Source: Clostridia bacterium
GTDB taxonomy: Bacteria > Bacillota_A > Clostridia > Christensenellales > Aristaeellaceae
NCBI GenBank assembly: GCA_017432405.1
Contig: JAFRJF010000245.1
Coordinates: forward strand, 1 to 33,765
DNA: 33,765 nucleotides
Direction of reading: 5' to 3'
Shown here: piece after piece, positions 24,701 through 31,643 of the stretch
Numbering within the stretch: position 1 is the stretch's first letter
Layout: every line of letters begins with the position of its first letter
Program-made: the position numbers and the translations under genes
The notes under the pieces: generated by a model
Told to the model about the DNA's origin: nothing
Database searches by the model: none
Seen by the model: the letters and a program-made list of their open reading frames with translations, nothing else

Positions 24701-25038
24701 GCGTAGGGCTTCGCCTCGGTCCCTTCGCCCTCGGACGCTTCGCCGGTGTTTTGGGCCGTTGGGGCCTCCTGTTCATCGCCCGGGAGCTGGAGCGCCCCGA
24801 CCTCATCCCCGAGCTCTATGGCTTCGCCCGAGCCTTCAAGGTCGATGTCCAGATCACCGTCGAGCACCAGGTCGCCAACATCCGCCTCGTCAATCTCGAG
24901 CTGCAGGTCATCCTCGGATACCTGGCCTTCGATCTGCACTTCAAGCCCGTTTGGCGCAAAATCGTCCTCGGTATAACCGACTCCCGGCAGCATCGTGACC
25001 ACCAGGCACAGTGTCAACAGCAACGCCAGTTTTCTCAT
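21766..25038 (-). CDS. Secreted protein with nine BIG2-type Ig repeats and a C-terminal NlpC/P60-like domain
   Basis: A 1090-residue exported protein. It has a signal peptide (about 1-22), an acidic low-complexity region (23-115), and then nine Ig-like units of about 78 residues near 117-190, 193-274, 277-354, 357-434, 437-513, 516-593, 597-675, 678-754 and 760-840. Units repeat the BIG2 pattern of SSN or SSD, then TGV or TGI, then G-x-A-x-I-x-V-x-T-x-N. The C-terminal 190 residues look like a papain-like amidase, with candidate nucleophile C987 in GSDCSTFVS, then LRPGDLI, H1036 in EHVVMFLYF and ENGG at 1055-1058. It may bind and cut peptidoglycan or another surface polymer. ATG 25038 has AAAGGA eight bases upstream. 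It is the last gene of a patB-exonuclease run, 31 bases after the exonuclease. Confidence 0.85.
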   Translation of the reverse strand: MRKLALLLTLCLVVTMLPGVGYTEDDFAPNGLEVQIEGQVSEDDLQLEIDEADVGDLVLDGDLDIDLEGSGEAIELGDEVGALQLPGDEQEAPTAQNTGEASEGEGTEAKPYADPDGPKLDADRMTLGIDDFRYLISENKRGDGVTYISSNSNIAKVYKSGRVTGVAEGFAIITAVGDNGSYSECFVYVKKAPVKVSFGVERLSIAKGEYYRDLQVILGDPAEEYGGTYTLTSENKHVVKVKSGNVLKGVKVGKARIKVETYNGLKGTLEVTVKKAPDKVTLSVDKPVLGVGERGNVSYKLPKDTASAVTFASSNPDIVSVDSATGKLQALAVGEAQIRGTTFNGKEGTVTVTVAPAPESVAFESDSIKLGLGMKLKVAAVLNEGAAGAIAYGVSNKKKVKLSDGVITGLKVGKTLLKARTYNKLTAKCVIEVVEAPTKVKLPWKELNIGVNESRRLEPDVGSSASTFTYSSSNKKVVKVAKDGTITGVKKGTATITVRTYNDKTCKLKVTVVKAPDSVSLSPDSLELAVGESSALTWTFPKGTSAGVTFASSDPAVAEVDPQTGVVTGISGGKATITVTTSNGKTDQTEVTVLSAPEWIRFTEDYVEIGVLQSFRPTVEMDQGASAELAFRSSDSWVATVSEDGTVTGVAPGEATITASTAVDGIAAQMLVKVKPAPKKVKFKPAQMTLNVGDTVMLMPAITKGSATGFTYVSSAPEVAAVADDGTLCALSMGEATVTVTTSNNLTANLKVTVEDPYYPQGAELTNAPTSMKAGETLQLTWKVTPAGAEVDFAWESSNADIAYVDEAGVLHAVGMGYATITATSRRNPDIVLNFRVTVETDDVTLTIPARITGTGGIEANLALIDNIRQCTIKQIDALKANGKITSDDASKRKRIINNAFVDNAFPWMTLKKQIYWENGYAQGGAKDFKPKQVYYGVPYTQDHRGYNVNLLLERNFYYDSGKGYYILDQSKFKNDGKDGGYRGSDCSTFVSTSIWGTGTEHSHDRTKNIASSSAYKTKDYEDLRPGDLICKSKEHVVMFLYFVNAEKTKMMITENGGNEHGSNTVHCIIKNVSEYRSKGYKVRRLKNLG

Positions 25039-25069
25039 GGTCGCATTCCTTTCTTCGATAGATTCGTCC

Positions 25070-25675
25070 CTATGCCAATTCCTCGCCCACCAGCATGCAA
25101 AGGTAGGCCGCTGCGGCGTCATAGCGCGCGTCGTGGGGATGGTCTCCCCCTTCGCCATACCATTTGTGGCATTTGCCGGCGATGAAATCCTGTGAAAGCC
25201 CGAAGTGTTCGGTCAGCTCAGTCAGCTTCGGAGGCTTCAGCACCTTGGGGTTCTGCTTCAACGGGATGTGGGCCTCCTGGGTATAGTGCTTCAGCGTACA
25301 GAAGATGGGATAGTTGGGCAGCTTCACGCCGATGTGTTCGAATTCACGGCGCAGATAGCGGATATCCCCCGCCACATCGTGTCCGATGATCAGCTTGCAG
25401 TCGATGAAATCCCGGTAGATCTCATCCGCGTAGTCGATAAAGCCCTTGCCGCCGGACAGCTTCTTCAGCTGGTAGACGCTGATGCCGTGCACCTGGCGGG
25501 CGTAGCGGTTGATGGCCTTGGCCGAGAAGTAAAAGTTCTTGCCCCGTATCCTGCGCCCTTCGATCACCAGGTAGGAAAGCTGTATGATATGGCTTGGGTG
25601 CATGCCGTCCAGCTCCACATCCAGGGCAATGGTCTTGTCGCACTTCTTCTTGAAGAGCTTATCGAAAAGATTCAT
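25070..25675 (-). CDS. DEDDh-type 3'-5' exonuclease (DnaQ/RNase T-like)
   Basis: A 201-residue exonuclease domain protein. The three motifs are ALDVELDG (D19, E21), GHDVAGDIRYL (D104) and HDARYDAAAAY (H181, D186), giving the full DEDDh metal-binding set. The fold matches DnaQ and RNase T relatives that trim DNA or RNA 3' ends; the substrate is not evident. A basic N-terminus (KKKCDK) precedes the domain. The start is either ATG 25675 or the adjacent GTG 25678; a weak GGAG lies 13 and 10 bases upstream. It begins only a few bases after the patB stop, so the two are translationally linked. No polymerase or helicase domain is attached. Confidence 0.88.
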   Translation of the reverse strand: MNLFDKLFKKKCDKTIALDVELDGMHPSHIIQLSYLVIEGRRIRGKNFYFSAKAINRYARQVHGISVYQLKKLSGGKGFIDYADEIYRDFIDCKLIIGHDVAGDIRYLRREFEHIGVKLPNYPIFCTLKHYTQEAHIPLKQNPKVLKPPKLTELTEHFGLSQDFIAGKCHKWYGEGGDHPHDARYDAAAAYLCMLVGEELA

Positions 25676-25681
25676 CACAGC

Positions 25682-26863
25682 TTACCGACTCCGTATCGCT
25701 TTTCTTATGTTCTCGAGCGTCCTCTCGACGTTCACCATGGGGGTCGCAAGGTTCATGCGGAACCAGCCCCTGCCCATTTCCCCGAAGAACAGCCCGCTGT
25801 TCAGCGCCACCCTGGCGCGGTTGACCAGCAGGTCCATCACCGCCTCGTGGGACAGGCCCAGGCCCGAAAAATCGAGCCACATCAGGTAGGTGCCCTCCTG
25901 GGGCGCGCACCCGATCTCGGGCAGGCGCTCGTGCAGATAACCGACGGCAAAATCCCGGTTTTCCTTGACGTATTCGACGACGGCGTCCATCCACTCGTCG
26001 CCGAAGCGATAGGCGGCCGTCTGGGCGATCGAGCCGAATATGTTCGCGGAGGTGGCATGCGCCCTGGTCAGTTCATCGGCAAGCGCCTTGCGAAGGGCGG
26101 CATCCGGCACGATGATGCTGGATTGCCTGAGACCCGCCAGGTTGAAGGACTTCGTGGCGGAGGTCAGCATGATGCTGCAGCGGCGGGCGTCGTCCAGCGC
26201 CAGTATGCGCGTCTGCCGATGGCCGTCGAAGGTGAAATCCGCGTGAATCTCGTCGCTGACGATCAGCACGCCATAGCGCAGGGCCAGGTCGACCAGCCTG
26301 CCGAGCTCCTCCCGGGTCCACACGCGGCCCACCGGGTTGTGGGGGCTGCACAGTATCATCATGCGGACGCCCTGTGAAAACTTCCGTTCCAGGTCGTCAA
26401 AATCCATCCGCCAGCCAGCCTCATCGTATACGAGCGGGCTTTCGACCAGCCTGCGCCCGAACAGCTTCACCGCCTGATAGAAGGGTCCGTATACCGGAGG
26501 CTGTATCAATATGGCGTCCTCCGGCTTCGTCAGCGCGCTGGCGCAGAAAAACAGGCTGTCCACGACCCCGGGGCTGTACAGGATCCAGTCGGCGTCGACC
26601 TTCAGGCCGTGGCGGCGCTGCAGCCAGCCCACTTCGGCCTCGTGCTCGGCTTCGCTGTCGTCGGTATAGCCGTATATGGCGTGTTCGGCGCGCTTGATGA
26701 GGGCTTTACTGACCTGTGGCACGGTCCTGAAATCCATATCCGCCACCCACATGGCGATCAGGTCGTCCCTGCCGTAATACTTGCCGAGCATATCCCACTT
26801 TTCGCAGCTGGTGCCATGCCGGTCGACGGGGGCGTCCAGATAATCCCGCATCTCCTGTCGCAT
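25682..26863 (-). CDS. patB: PatB/MalY-type PLP-dependent C-S lyase
   Basis: A 393-residue fold type I aminotransferase-like enzyme that cleaves carbon-sulfur bonds, typically cystathionine or cysteine, to homocysteine or sulfide plus pyruvate and ammonia. Typical signatures are MWVADMDF (38-45), YGYTD near 64-68, CSPHNPVGRVW (172-182), SDEIHADF (203-210) and the PLP lysine K238 in SATKSFNLAGL. AGGGGG eight bases before ATG 26863 fixes the start. It has a strong promoter with a palindromic operator over its -10 element, so it is likely controlled by a repressor. The exonuclease and Ig-repeat genes follow on the same strand with gaps of 6 and 31 bases. Confidence 0.92.
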   Translation of the reverse strand: MRQEMRDYLDAPVDRHGTSCEKWDMLGKYYGRDDLIAMWVADMDFRTVPQVSKALIKRAEHAIYGYTDDSEAEHEAEVGWLQRRHGLKVDADWILYSPGVVDSLFFCASALTKPEDAILIQPPVYGPFYQAVKLFGRRLVESPLVYDEAGWRMDFDDLERKFSQGVRMMILCSPHNPVGRVWTREELGRLVDLALRYGVLIVSDEIHADFTFDGHRQTRILALDDARRCSIMLTSATKSFNLAGLRQSSIIVPDAALRKALADELTRAHATSANIFGSIAQTAAYRFGDEWMDAVVEYVKENRDFAVGYLHERLPEIGCAPQEGTYLMWLDFSGLGLSHEAVMDLLVNRARVALNSGLFFGEMGRGWFRMNLATPMVNVERTLENIRKAIRSR

Positions 26864-26905
26864 GTCATATTCCCCCTATTTATCCATGATATAATATTAC
26901 ATTTT

Positions 26906-26935
26906 CATTATACACATTGTAAAATGAATATTCAA
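26906..26935 (-). promoter_or_regulatory. patB promoter with overlapping palindromic operator
   Basis: On the minus strand, TTGAAT (26930-26935), a 17-base spacer and TATAAT (26907-26912). A near-perfect palindrome, CATTATACA-cat-TGTAAAATG (26906-26926, one mismatched pair), covers the -10 and half the spacer. This is the position of a repressor operator. The regulator is not in the window and cannot be named. Confidence 0.75.
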
Positions 26936-27226
26936 GTTCGTATATGGTAAAAAACGCAAGCATGCCGCTCCAATATTTGACAGAAATCATTCAGTTCATA
27001 TTCAGTTGATATAGATGGACTATCATACAGGTACAGGGTAGGTCGCGCTTCCGATTGTCTTGATCTGCCTCATATTTCTCCCCCATGAAATCGGAAACGA
27101 CGATGCGCTCCCCCATCGCGCACCGCCGGGAAGCGCGGCCTGCTTCTTTTTTGTCATTCAACGGGCTTCGCGCCCGCTGCTCTTTGATGTGCCGGCGGCC
27201 TTCAGCATGCATGCCATGGCGCAAAT
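26936..27226. other. Gene-poor intergenic stretch; possible small transcript on the plus strand
   Basis: No credible protein gene is visible; short frames on both strands lack ribosome binding sites and known motifs. On the plus strand, TTGACA (26977-26982), a 16-base spacer and TATTCA (26999-27004) could be a promoter. A short stem GAAGC/GCTTC (27130-27134 with 27142-27146) followed by six T residues could end a transcript of about 140 bases. A GGGC-TTCG-CGCCC-like hairpin lies just after, at about 27163-27176. The sequence may instead be the decayed remains of a gene. Confidence 0.3.
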
Positions 27227-27250
27227 AAACAGACCGAAACCGGTCTGTTT
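27227..27250. terminator. Terminator-like hairpin
   Basis: Perfect 10-bp stem AAACAGACCG/CGGTCTGTTT with loop AAAC. T-rich sequence follows the stem on both strands. It lies beside palindromic repeat copy 5, downstream of the CPBP-like gene on the minus strand. Confidence 0.55.
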
Positions 27251-27264
27251 CTGTTCAGTCTGCT

Positions 27265-27306
27265 AAATACTGATTTATCGAGCATCAGCTCGATAAATCA
27301 GTATTT
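27265..27306. repeat. Palindromic repeat copy 5 (ATCGAGC subtype)
   Basis: Perfect 19-bp inverted repeat, arm AAATACTGATTTATCGAGC, with loop ATCA. It lies 25 bases after the stop of the CPBP-like gene at the end of the sirtuin operon. This is the only copy not in a gap between two convergent genes. Confidence 0.92.
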
Positions 27307-27331
27307 GCTTTCACCAGCAACACCGTTCTGT

Positions 27332-28249
27332 TTATTTGCGCTTCCGGGTCAGGGCCGCGATCATGCCGATCAGCGCAATCGTCGCCCACAGGCCGTGCAT
27401 CGGCCCGGCGTCCCCGCCGGTCAACAGCGCCTCCGAGACGCCATACAGCCGGTATAACGCCGCGTCCCCGCCGCCAAAGCCGAGGAGGAATACGTTGGCA
27501 AGGCCCCAGCCCCACCTGAAGCCGACCGAGGTCCAGAATCCGTACCGGGCATACAGCAGGCAGCACGCCAGACCCAGCAGCAGCACGTTCACCCCGGCCA
27601 CGACGCCCCCGGCCAGGCCGCCGCCGGTCAGCCAGAACACCGCGCAGGCCACCGCCGTGGCCCAAATTCCGTTCCATTGCGCGCGCAGCCCGTCAAACAG
27701 CACCCGCTTCAAAAACGCCGCTTCGCCCATCGTGGAAAGCAGGCTGACGATACACAGCACGGGCAGGCTCCACGTGAACCGCGGCGCGGTCAGTGGCCAC
27801 TCCGGGCGCATGCTGTCCGGCAGCAGGCAAAGGGCCGCGATGGCCACAGCCATGAGGAGGCCCGACAGCGACGCGCCCCACAGCCCTGCCGGCGGCATGG
27901 GGATCAGCGGTCCCTCCAGCCGCCACAGCCGCCTCAGCCGCCCGGCCAGTGCCAGCGACAGCGCGGCGAAGGCGACCGTCGCAAGGCTCCCATGCCACCT
28001 GTACAGCGCCTGCGCCCACACAGGGGCGCGCTGCACGCTCGTCCCATCGATCCTCCAGGCCTCAAAGAGCGCCGCAAGGGCGCGCACGAGGCCAAAGCGC
28101 GTCGCCAGGGCGATCAGCGCATAGCCAAACAGGCTGACCGCCAGCAGCCAGCCCGTCCGAAGCCTTCCCTTTTCATCGGTTCGTGTTTTCCCGTCTTCGG
28201 CCGGCGCAGGAGACGCCTGTCCCTGCGCCGCACGCTTGCTCTTGCTCAT
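27332..28249 (-). CDS. Membrane protein resembling CPBP intramembrane proteases, catalytic residues degenerate
   Basis: A 305-residue protein with a charged cytoplasmic N-terminus (1-31) and about eight hydrophobic segments. The region from 172 to 255 follows the layout of CPBP (Abi/CAAX-type) proteases, but key residues are changed. The usual EExxxR motif is GEAAFLKR (175-182), no His follows in FWLTGG (205-210), and the His-Trp-Asn-like motif reads GFRWGWGLAN (243-252). If the family assignment is right, it is a likely pseudoenzyme. The assignment rests on pattern similarity and is moderate. The start ATG 28249 has only a weak AGG upstream; it is 12 bases after the phosphorylase stop and is the last gene of that operon. 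Confidence 0.6.
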   Translation of the reverse strand: MSKSKRAAQGQASPAPAEDGKTRTDEKGRLRTGWLLAVSLFGYALIALATRFGLVRALAALFEAWRIDGTSVQRAPVWAQALYRWHGSLATVAFAALSLALAGRLRRLWRLEGPLIPMPPAGLWGASLSGLLMAVAIAALCLLPDSMRPEWPLTAPRFTWSLPVLCIVSLLSTMGEAAFLKRVLFDGLRAQWNGIWATAVACAVFWLTGGGLAGGVVAGVNVLLLGLACCLLYARYGFWTSVGFRWGWGLANVFLLGFGGGDAALYRLYGVSEALLTGGDAGPMHGLWATIALIGMIAALTRKRK

Positions 28250-28261
28250 GAAGCTAACCTG

Positions 28262-29572
28262 TCACTCCACCACCGCCTGGATCAGCGGCTTCGCCTCGGG
28301 CTTTTCATCCCCGATGACGATGGACCGCTTCAGCAGGTTGTACGCGCCGATCCTGTCGGACCGCTCGCCCACGTGCAGCGTCGCCAGCAGGTCGCCCTTC
28401 TTCACGGCGTCGCCCAGCCGGACGTTCATCACGATGCCCACGGACAGATCCAGCACGTCCGTCTTGCGCTCCCGGCCCGCGCCCAGCAGCCTGGCGGCAT
28501 TGCCGATGTCGCTGGTGTGCATCTTCGCCACATAGCCGTCCCGCTCCGCCTTCATCGCCACCTTATGGGGCGCCTTGGGCAGAAGGCCGGTGTCCTCCAC
28601 TACCCGGCGGTCGCCGCCCTGGGCCTCGATCATGTCGCCGAAGGTCCTCAGGCCCTCGCCGCTGGCGATCTTCGCCTCCAGCATCTGAATGCCCGTCTGT
28701 ACGTCGGGCGCGGCCCCCGCGTTCCTGAGGATGTGGGCTCCCAGGGTCAGGGCCACCGTCTTCAGGTCGCCGCCGGTCCGCCCGGCCAGCACGTCGATGG
28801 CCTCCTCCACCTCGAGGGCATTGCCGATGTAGTTGCCCAGGGGCTGATCCATGTCGGTGATCAGCGCCGAGAAGCGCTTGCCGCTCAGGGAGCCGATGCG
28901 CACCATCATCTCGGCCAGCTTCCTTGACTTCTCCGGGGTGTCCATGATCGCGCCGCTGCCGGCCTTCACGTCCAACACCACCACGTCGCAGCCCGCCGCC
29001 AGCTTCTTGGACAGTATCGACGACACCACCAGGGGCAGGCAGTCCACCGTGGCGGTCACGTCCCGCAGCGCGTAGAGCGCCTTGTCCGCCGGGGCCAGCT
29101 CGGCGGTCTGGCCGATGATCGCGCAGCCGATGTTCTTCACCTGCCGCTTGAAGTCCGGAACATCCTTTGAGATGCTCATGCCGGGAATGGACTCCAGCTT
29201 GTCCAGCGTGCCGCCGGTGAAGCCCAGGCCCCGCCCGGACATCTTGGCCATCTTCACGCCGCAGGCGGCCACCAGGGGCACCAGGATCAGCGAGGTGGTG
29301 TCCCCCACGCCGCCGGTGGAGTGCTTGTCCGCCTTGACGCCGGGGATGTCGGACAGGTCCAGCGTATCGCCGGACTTGGCCATGGCCAGCGTCAGGGCCA
29401 GGGTCTCCCGGTCGGTCATGCCGTTGATGCAGATGGCCATCAGCAGCGCCGAGGCCTGGTAGTCGGCAAAGCTGCCGTCCACGACGCCGTCCACGAAGGC
29501 GCGGATCTCCTTCTCGCTCAGTTCCCCGCCGAATCGCTTCTTGCGGATGATGTCACAGGGATTCATGCTCAT
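28262..29572 (-). CDS. pdp: Pyrimidine-nucleoside phosphorylase
   Basis: A 436-residue cytoplasmic enzyme that splits uridine, deoxyuridine or thymidine with phosphate into base and (deoxy)ribose 1-phosphate. The glycosyltransferase signature is complete: DYQASALLMAI (37-47), VKADKHSTGGVGDT (79-92), KMSGRGLGFTGGTLDKLES and DVKAGSGAIM. A C-terminal domain (about 350-436) completes the fold. It aligns from its start with the Bacillus enzyme as I recall it; on that basis ATG 29566 may be the true start instead of 29572. It overlaps the end of the glycosylase gene, indicating coupled translation. The product sugar phosphate could feed central metabolism. Confidence 0.95.
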   Translation of the reverse strand: MSMNPCDIIRKKRFGGELSEKEIRAFVDGVVDGSFADYQASALLMAICINGMTDRETLALTLAMAKSGDTLDLSDIPGVKADKHSTGGVGDTTSLILVPLVAACGVKMAKMSGRGLGFTGGTLDKLESIPGMSISKDVPDFKRQVKNIGCAIIGQTAELAPADKALYALRDVTATVDCLPLVVSSILSKKLAAGCDVVVLDVKAGSGAIMDTPEKSRKLAEMMVRIGSLSGKRFSALITDMDQPLGNYIGNALEVEEAIDVLAGRTGGDLKTVALTLGAHILRNAGAAPDVQTGIQMLEAKIASGEGLRTFGDMIEAQGGDRRVVEDTGLLPKAPHKVAMKAERDGYVAKMHTSDIGNAARLLGAGRERKTDVLDLSVGIVMNVRLGDAVKKGDLLATLHVGERSDRIGAYNLLKRSIVIGDEKPEAKPLIQAVVE

Positions 29573-30056
29573 AGTTCAACGCCTGGCGCCATTGCGCCAG
29601 CTTCCTTTCATAGGGTAATGTGTAGGCGGGGCTGGTGGAGGGCAGCTTTATCAGCTCCCGCCCCTCGATGAAGGGCTTGCCCCACTTCACAAACAGCCGG
29701 TGGGCCGTGCCGCCGTTGAGCAGTACGCGCCGGATGTTCGGGCAGCGCCGAAACAGCCCCTCGAAGTCGTTGGGCGCGGGCTGGCGGATGGCGCTGTCCA
29801 GCGAACCCTGGCGCTCGCAGCTTTGCAGCACGTCCCACAGGGCGATGCCGTGCCGGTTCAGAAGATCGATCCTCTCCGGGATACCTCCCGGAAGGGGCTC
29901 GCCGTAGACGTCGGCCAGTATGCGCCAGAAGGCGTTTCGTGGATGGGCGTAGTAAAAGCCCTGGTTCAGCGATTCCACGCTGGGCATGCTGCCCAGGATC
30001 AGCAGCCGCGCCCCGGGCGGCGCCACCGGTTCGAAGGCGATGATGCGGCCGGACAT
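29553..30056 (-). CDS. DNA-deoxyinosine (hypoxanthine) glycosylase, uracil-DNA glycosylase superfamily
   Basis: A 167-residue base-excision enzyme. The uracil-DNA glycosylase fold is marked by LILGSMPSVESL (19-30), the following FYYAHPRNAFWRI (34-46) and the C-terminal motif LPSTSPAY (138-145). This combination is typical of the family 6 hypoxanthine-DNA glycosylase, which removes deaminated adenine from DNA; a G/T or U mismatch activity (Mug-like) is the alternative. The start lies one base after the sirtuin stop and has no clear ribosome binding site, so translation probably depends on coupling. Its end overlaps the phosphorylase start. Confidence 0.88.
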   Translation of the reverse strand: MSGRIIAFEPVAPPGARLLILGSMPSVESLNQGFYYAHPRNAFWRILADVYGEPLPGGIPERIDLLNRHGIALWDVLQSCERQGSLDSAIRQPAPNDFEGLFRRCPNIRRVLLNGGTAHRLFVKWGKPFIEGRELIKLPSTSPAYTLPYERKLAQWRQALNYEHESL

Positions 30057-30057
30057 G

Positions 30058-30768
30058 TCAGGGCAGCTCGGCGAACACCTGGCCGATGCGCTCGTGCACC
30101 ACCAGGTTGGCCCGGCGGTCCTGGGGCGTGCTGGACAGGTTGACCAGCACCAGGCGGTTGCCCCGGTACAGGTCCACCAGGCCCGCGGCGGGATAGACGT
30201 TCAGCGACGTGCCGCCGATGATCATCATGTCCGCCTCCGCGATGGCGGCGCAGGCCCCGTTGACCACGTCGTTGTCCAGGGATTCCTCGTAGAGCACCAC
30301 GTCCGGCTTGATGGTGCCGCCGCATTCGCACTTGGGCACGCCGGTGGTGTGCAAGATGTGGTCCAGGCCGTAGAATTTGCCGCAGCGCATGCAGTAGTTG
30401 CGCAGCACCGAGCCGTGCAGCTCGAAGACCTTTTTCGAGCCGGCCTTCTGGTGCAGGCCGTCGATGTTCTGGGTGACTACGCCGGTCAGCTTGCCCTCTT
30501 GCTCCCACTGGGCCAGCTTGGCATGGGCCGCGTTGGGAAGGGCGTCTGGAAACAGCATCTTGTTGCGATAGAAGCGAAAGAACTCCTCGGGCTTTCGCAT
30601 GAAGAAGGTGTGGCTGAGTATCGTCTCGGGCGGATAGTCGTACTGCTGATTATAGAGCCCGTCCACGCTCCTGAAATCGGGTATGCCGCTCTCGGTGGAG
30701 ACCCCCGCGCCCCCGAAGAACACGATGCGTTTGCTCTCTTTGATCCAGCCTGCCAGCGTCTCGTTCAT
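30058..30768 (-). CDS. cobB: Sirtuin NAD-dependent protein deacylase
   Basis: A 236-residue cytoplasmic sirtuin that removes acetyl or related groups from lysines using NAD+. The Rossmann and zinc modules are complete: GGAGVSTESGIPDFRS (19-34), TQNIDGLH (99-106), catalytic H118 in ELHGS, zinc ligands C126, C129, C147 and C149, and GTSLNVYPA further on. The spacing of the second cysteine pair (C-x-C) is normal for bacterial sirtuins. GGGAGG about eight bases before ATG 30768 gives a strong start. It is the first gene of a four-gene operon with a deoxyinosine glycosylase, a nucleoside phosphorylase and a membrane protein. Confidence 0.95.
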   Translation of the reverse strand: MNETLAGWIKESKRIVFFGGAGVSTESGIPDFRSVDGLYNQQYDYPPETILSHTFFMRKPEEFFRFYRNKMLFPDALPNAAHAKLAQWEQEGKLTGVVTQNIDGLHQKAGSKKVFELHGSVLRNYCMRCGKFYGLDHILHTTGVPKCECGGTIKPDVVLYEESLDNDVVNGACAAIAEADMMIIGGTSLNVYPAAGLVDLYRGNRLVLVNLSSTPQDRRANLVVHERIGQVFAELP

Positions 30769-30845
30769 CCCTCATACCTCCCATCGTGATTCTGTCGATG
30801 TTATTTTACCATTAAACGGCCCGGATGTCAATTTTCAAAACCACA

Positions 30846-30874
30846 TTGACAACCGCCTGTTTTAGGGGTAAAAT
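30846..30874 (+). promoter_or_regulatory. Promoter of the Bax-inhibitor-like gene
   Basis: TTGACA (30846-30851), a 17-base spacer and TAAAAT (30869-30874), 58 bases before the start codon. A second TATAAT lies at 30884-30889 without a good -35. Confidence 0.8.
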
Positions 30875-30932
30875 AGCTTCGCGTATAATGTTGCCATTCT
30901 ATGGATATACAAAATTATAAGGAGGTGTTTGT

Positions 30933-31625
30933 ATGGCACTTGGCAACACCAAGGTCATCCTTGAGAAGAGCGCCTATCTGCACGAGGGTGAGACCCAGAT
31001 CTCCGAGCGCGCCTTCAACCTGATCATCGGCGGCATGCTGCTCTGGGGCTTCCTGCTGAACTACCTGACGGTGACGCTGTTCGCCGAGCAGGCGATTCGA
31101 CTCGTTTACAACATGAATCCCTTCATCTTCCTGGCCGTCTACCTGGTGCTGGTGATCGTCGGCAACCTGATGGTGACGCGGGGCGGCGCCGCGATGAGCT
31201 TCATCGGCTACACGCTGATCGCCGCGCCCATAGGCATTGTGCTGTGCGTTTCAATTCAGGGCATCCCCGTGGACACCATCAAGAGCGCCGTGCTGGTGAC
31301 GGCCATCGTGTCGCTGGCCTTCATGATCGCCGCCACGCTGTTTCCCAACTTCTTCCTGAGCCTCGGGCGGGTGCTGTTCTTCTCGCTGCTGTTCATGATC
31401 GTGGGCAGCCTGGTCAGCCTGTTGCTGTTCGGCCGGCACGGCGGCATGGTCTACGAGTGGATCGGCACGGCCATCTTCTCGCTGTTCATCGGCTACGACT
31501 GGGCCCGGGCCAACACCTGCACCCGGACCGTGAACAACGCCATCGACCTGGCCGCGGCGCTGTACCTGGATATCGTCAACCTGTTTTTGCGGCTGCTGCA
31601 GATGATGAGCCGGAATAAAAAGTAA
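30933..31625 (+). CDS. Bax inhibitor-1/YccA-family membrane protein
   Basis: A 230-residue integral membrane protein with about seven helices between residues 30 and 225. The C-terminal part matches the family: IGYDWARANT near the conserved YD motif, followed by AIDLAAALYLDIVNLFLRLL. Bacterial relatives include YccA, a modulator of the FtsH protease, and YetJ, a pH-sensitive calcium leak channel; which role applies is unknown. AAGGAGG seven bases upstream and a good promoter define the start. A Dabb-domain gene follows after 18 bases. Confidence 0.85.
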   Translation: MALGNTKVILEKSAYLHEGETQISERAFNLIIGGMLLWGFLLNYLTVTLFAEQAIRLVYNMNPFIFLAVYLVLVIVGNLMVTRGGAAMSFIGYTLIAAPIGIVLCVSIQGIPVDTIKSAVLVTAIVSLAFMIAATLFPNFFLSLGRVLFFSLLFMIVGSLVSLLLFGRHGGMVYEWIGTAIFSLFIGYDWARANTCTRTVNNAIDLAAALYLDIVNLFLRLLQMMSRNKK

Positions 31626-31643
31626 TGTCTTACAGGAGGAACC

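Noticed and set aside
26991..27224. Small minus-strand frame of 77 codons
   Set aside because: No ribosome binding site and no family resemblance; it may be gene debris but cannot be supported.
27060..27266. Small plus-strand frame of 68 codons
   Set aside because: No ribosome binding site, a translation without recognisable features, and it runs through a perfect hairpin.
7333..27306. The five palindromes as a CRISPR array
   Set aside because: The copies are thousands of bases apart, with genes rather than short spacers between them, and no cas gene is present.
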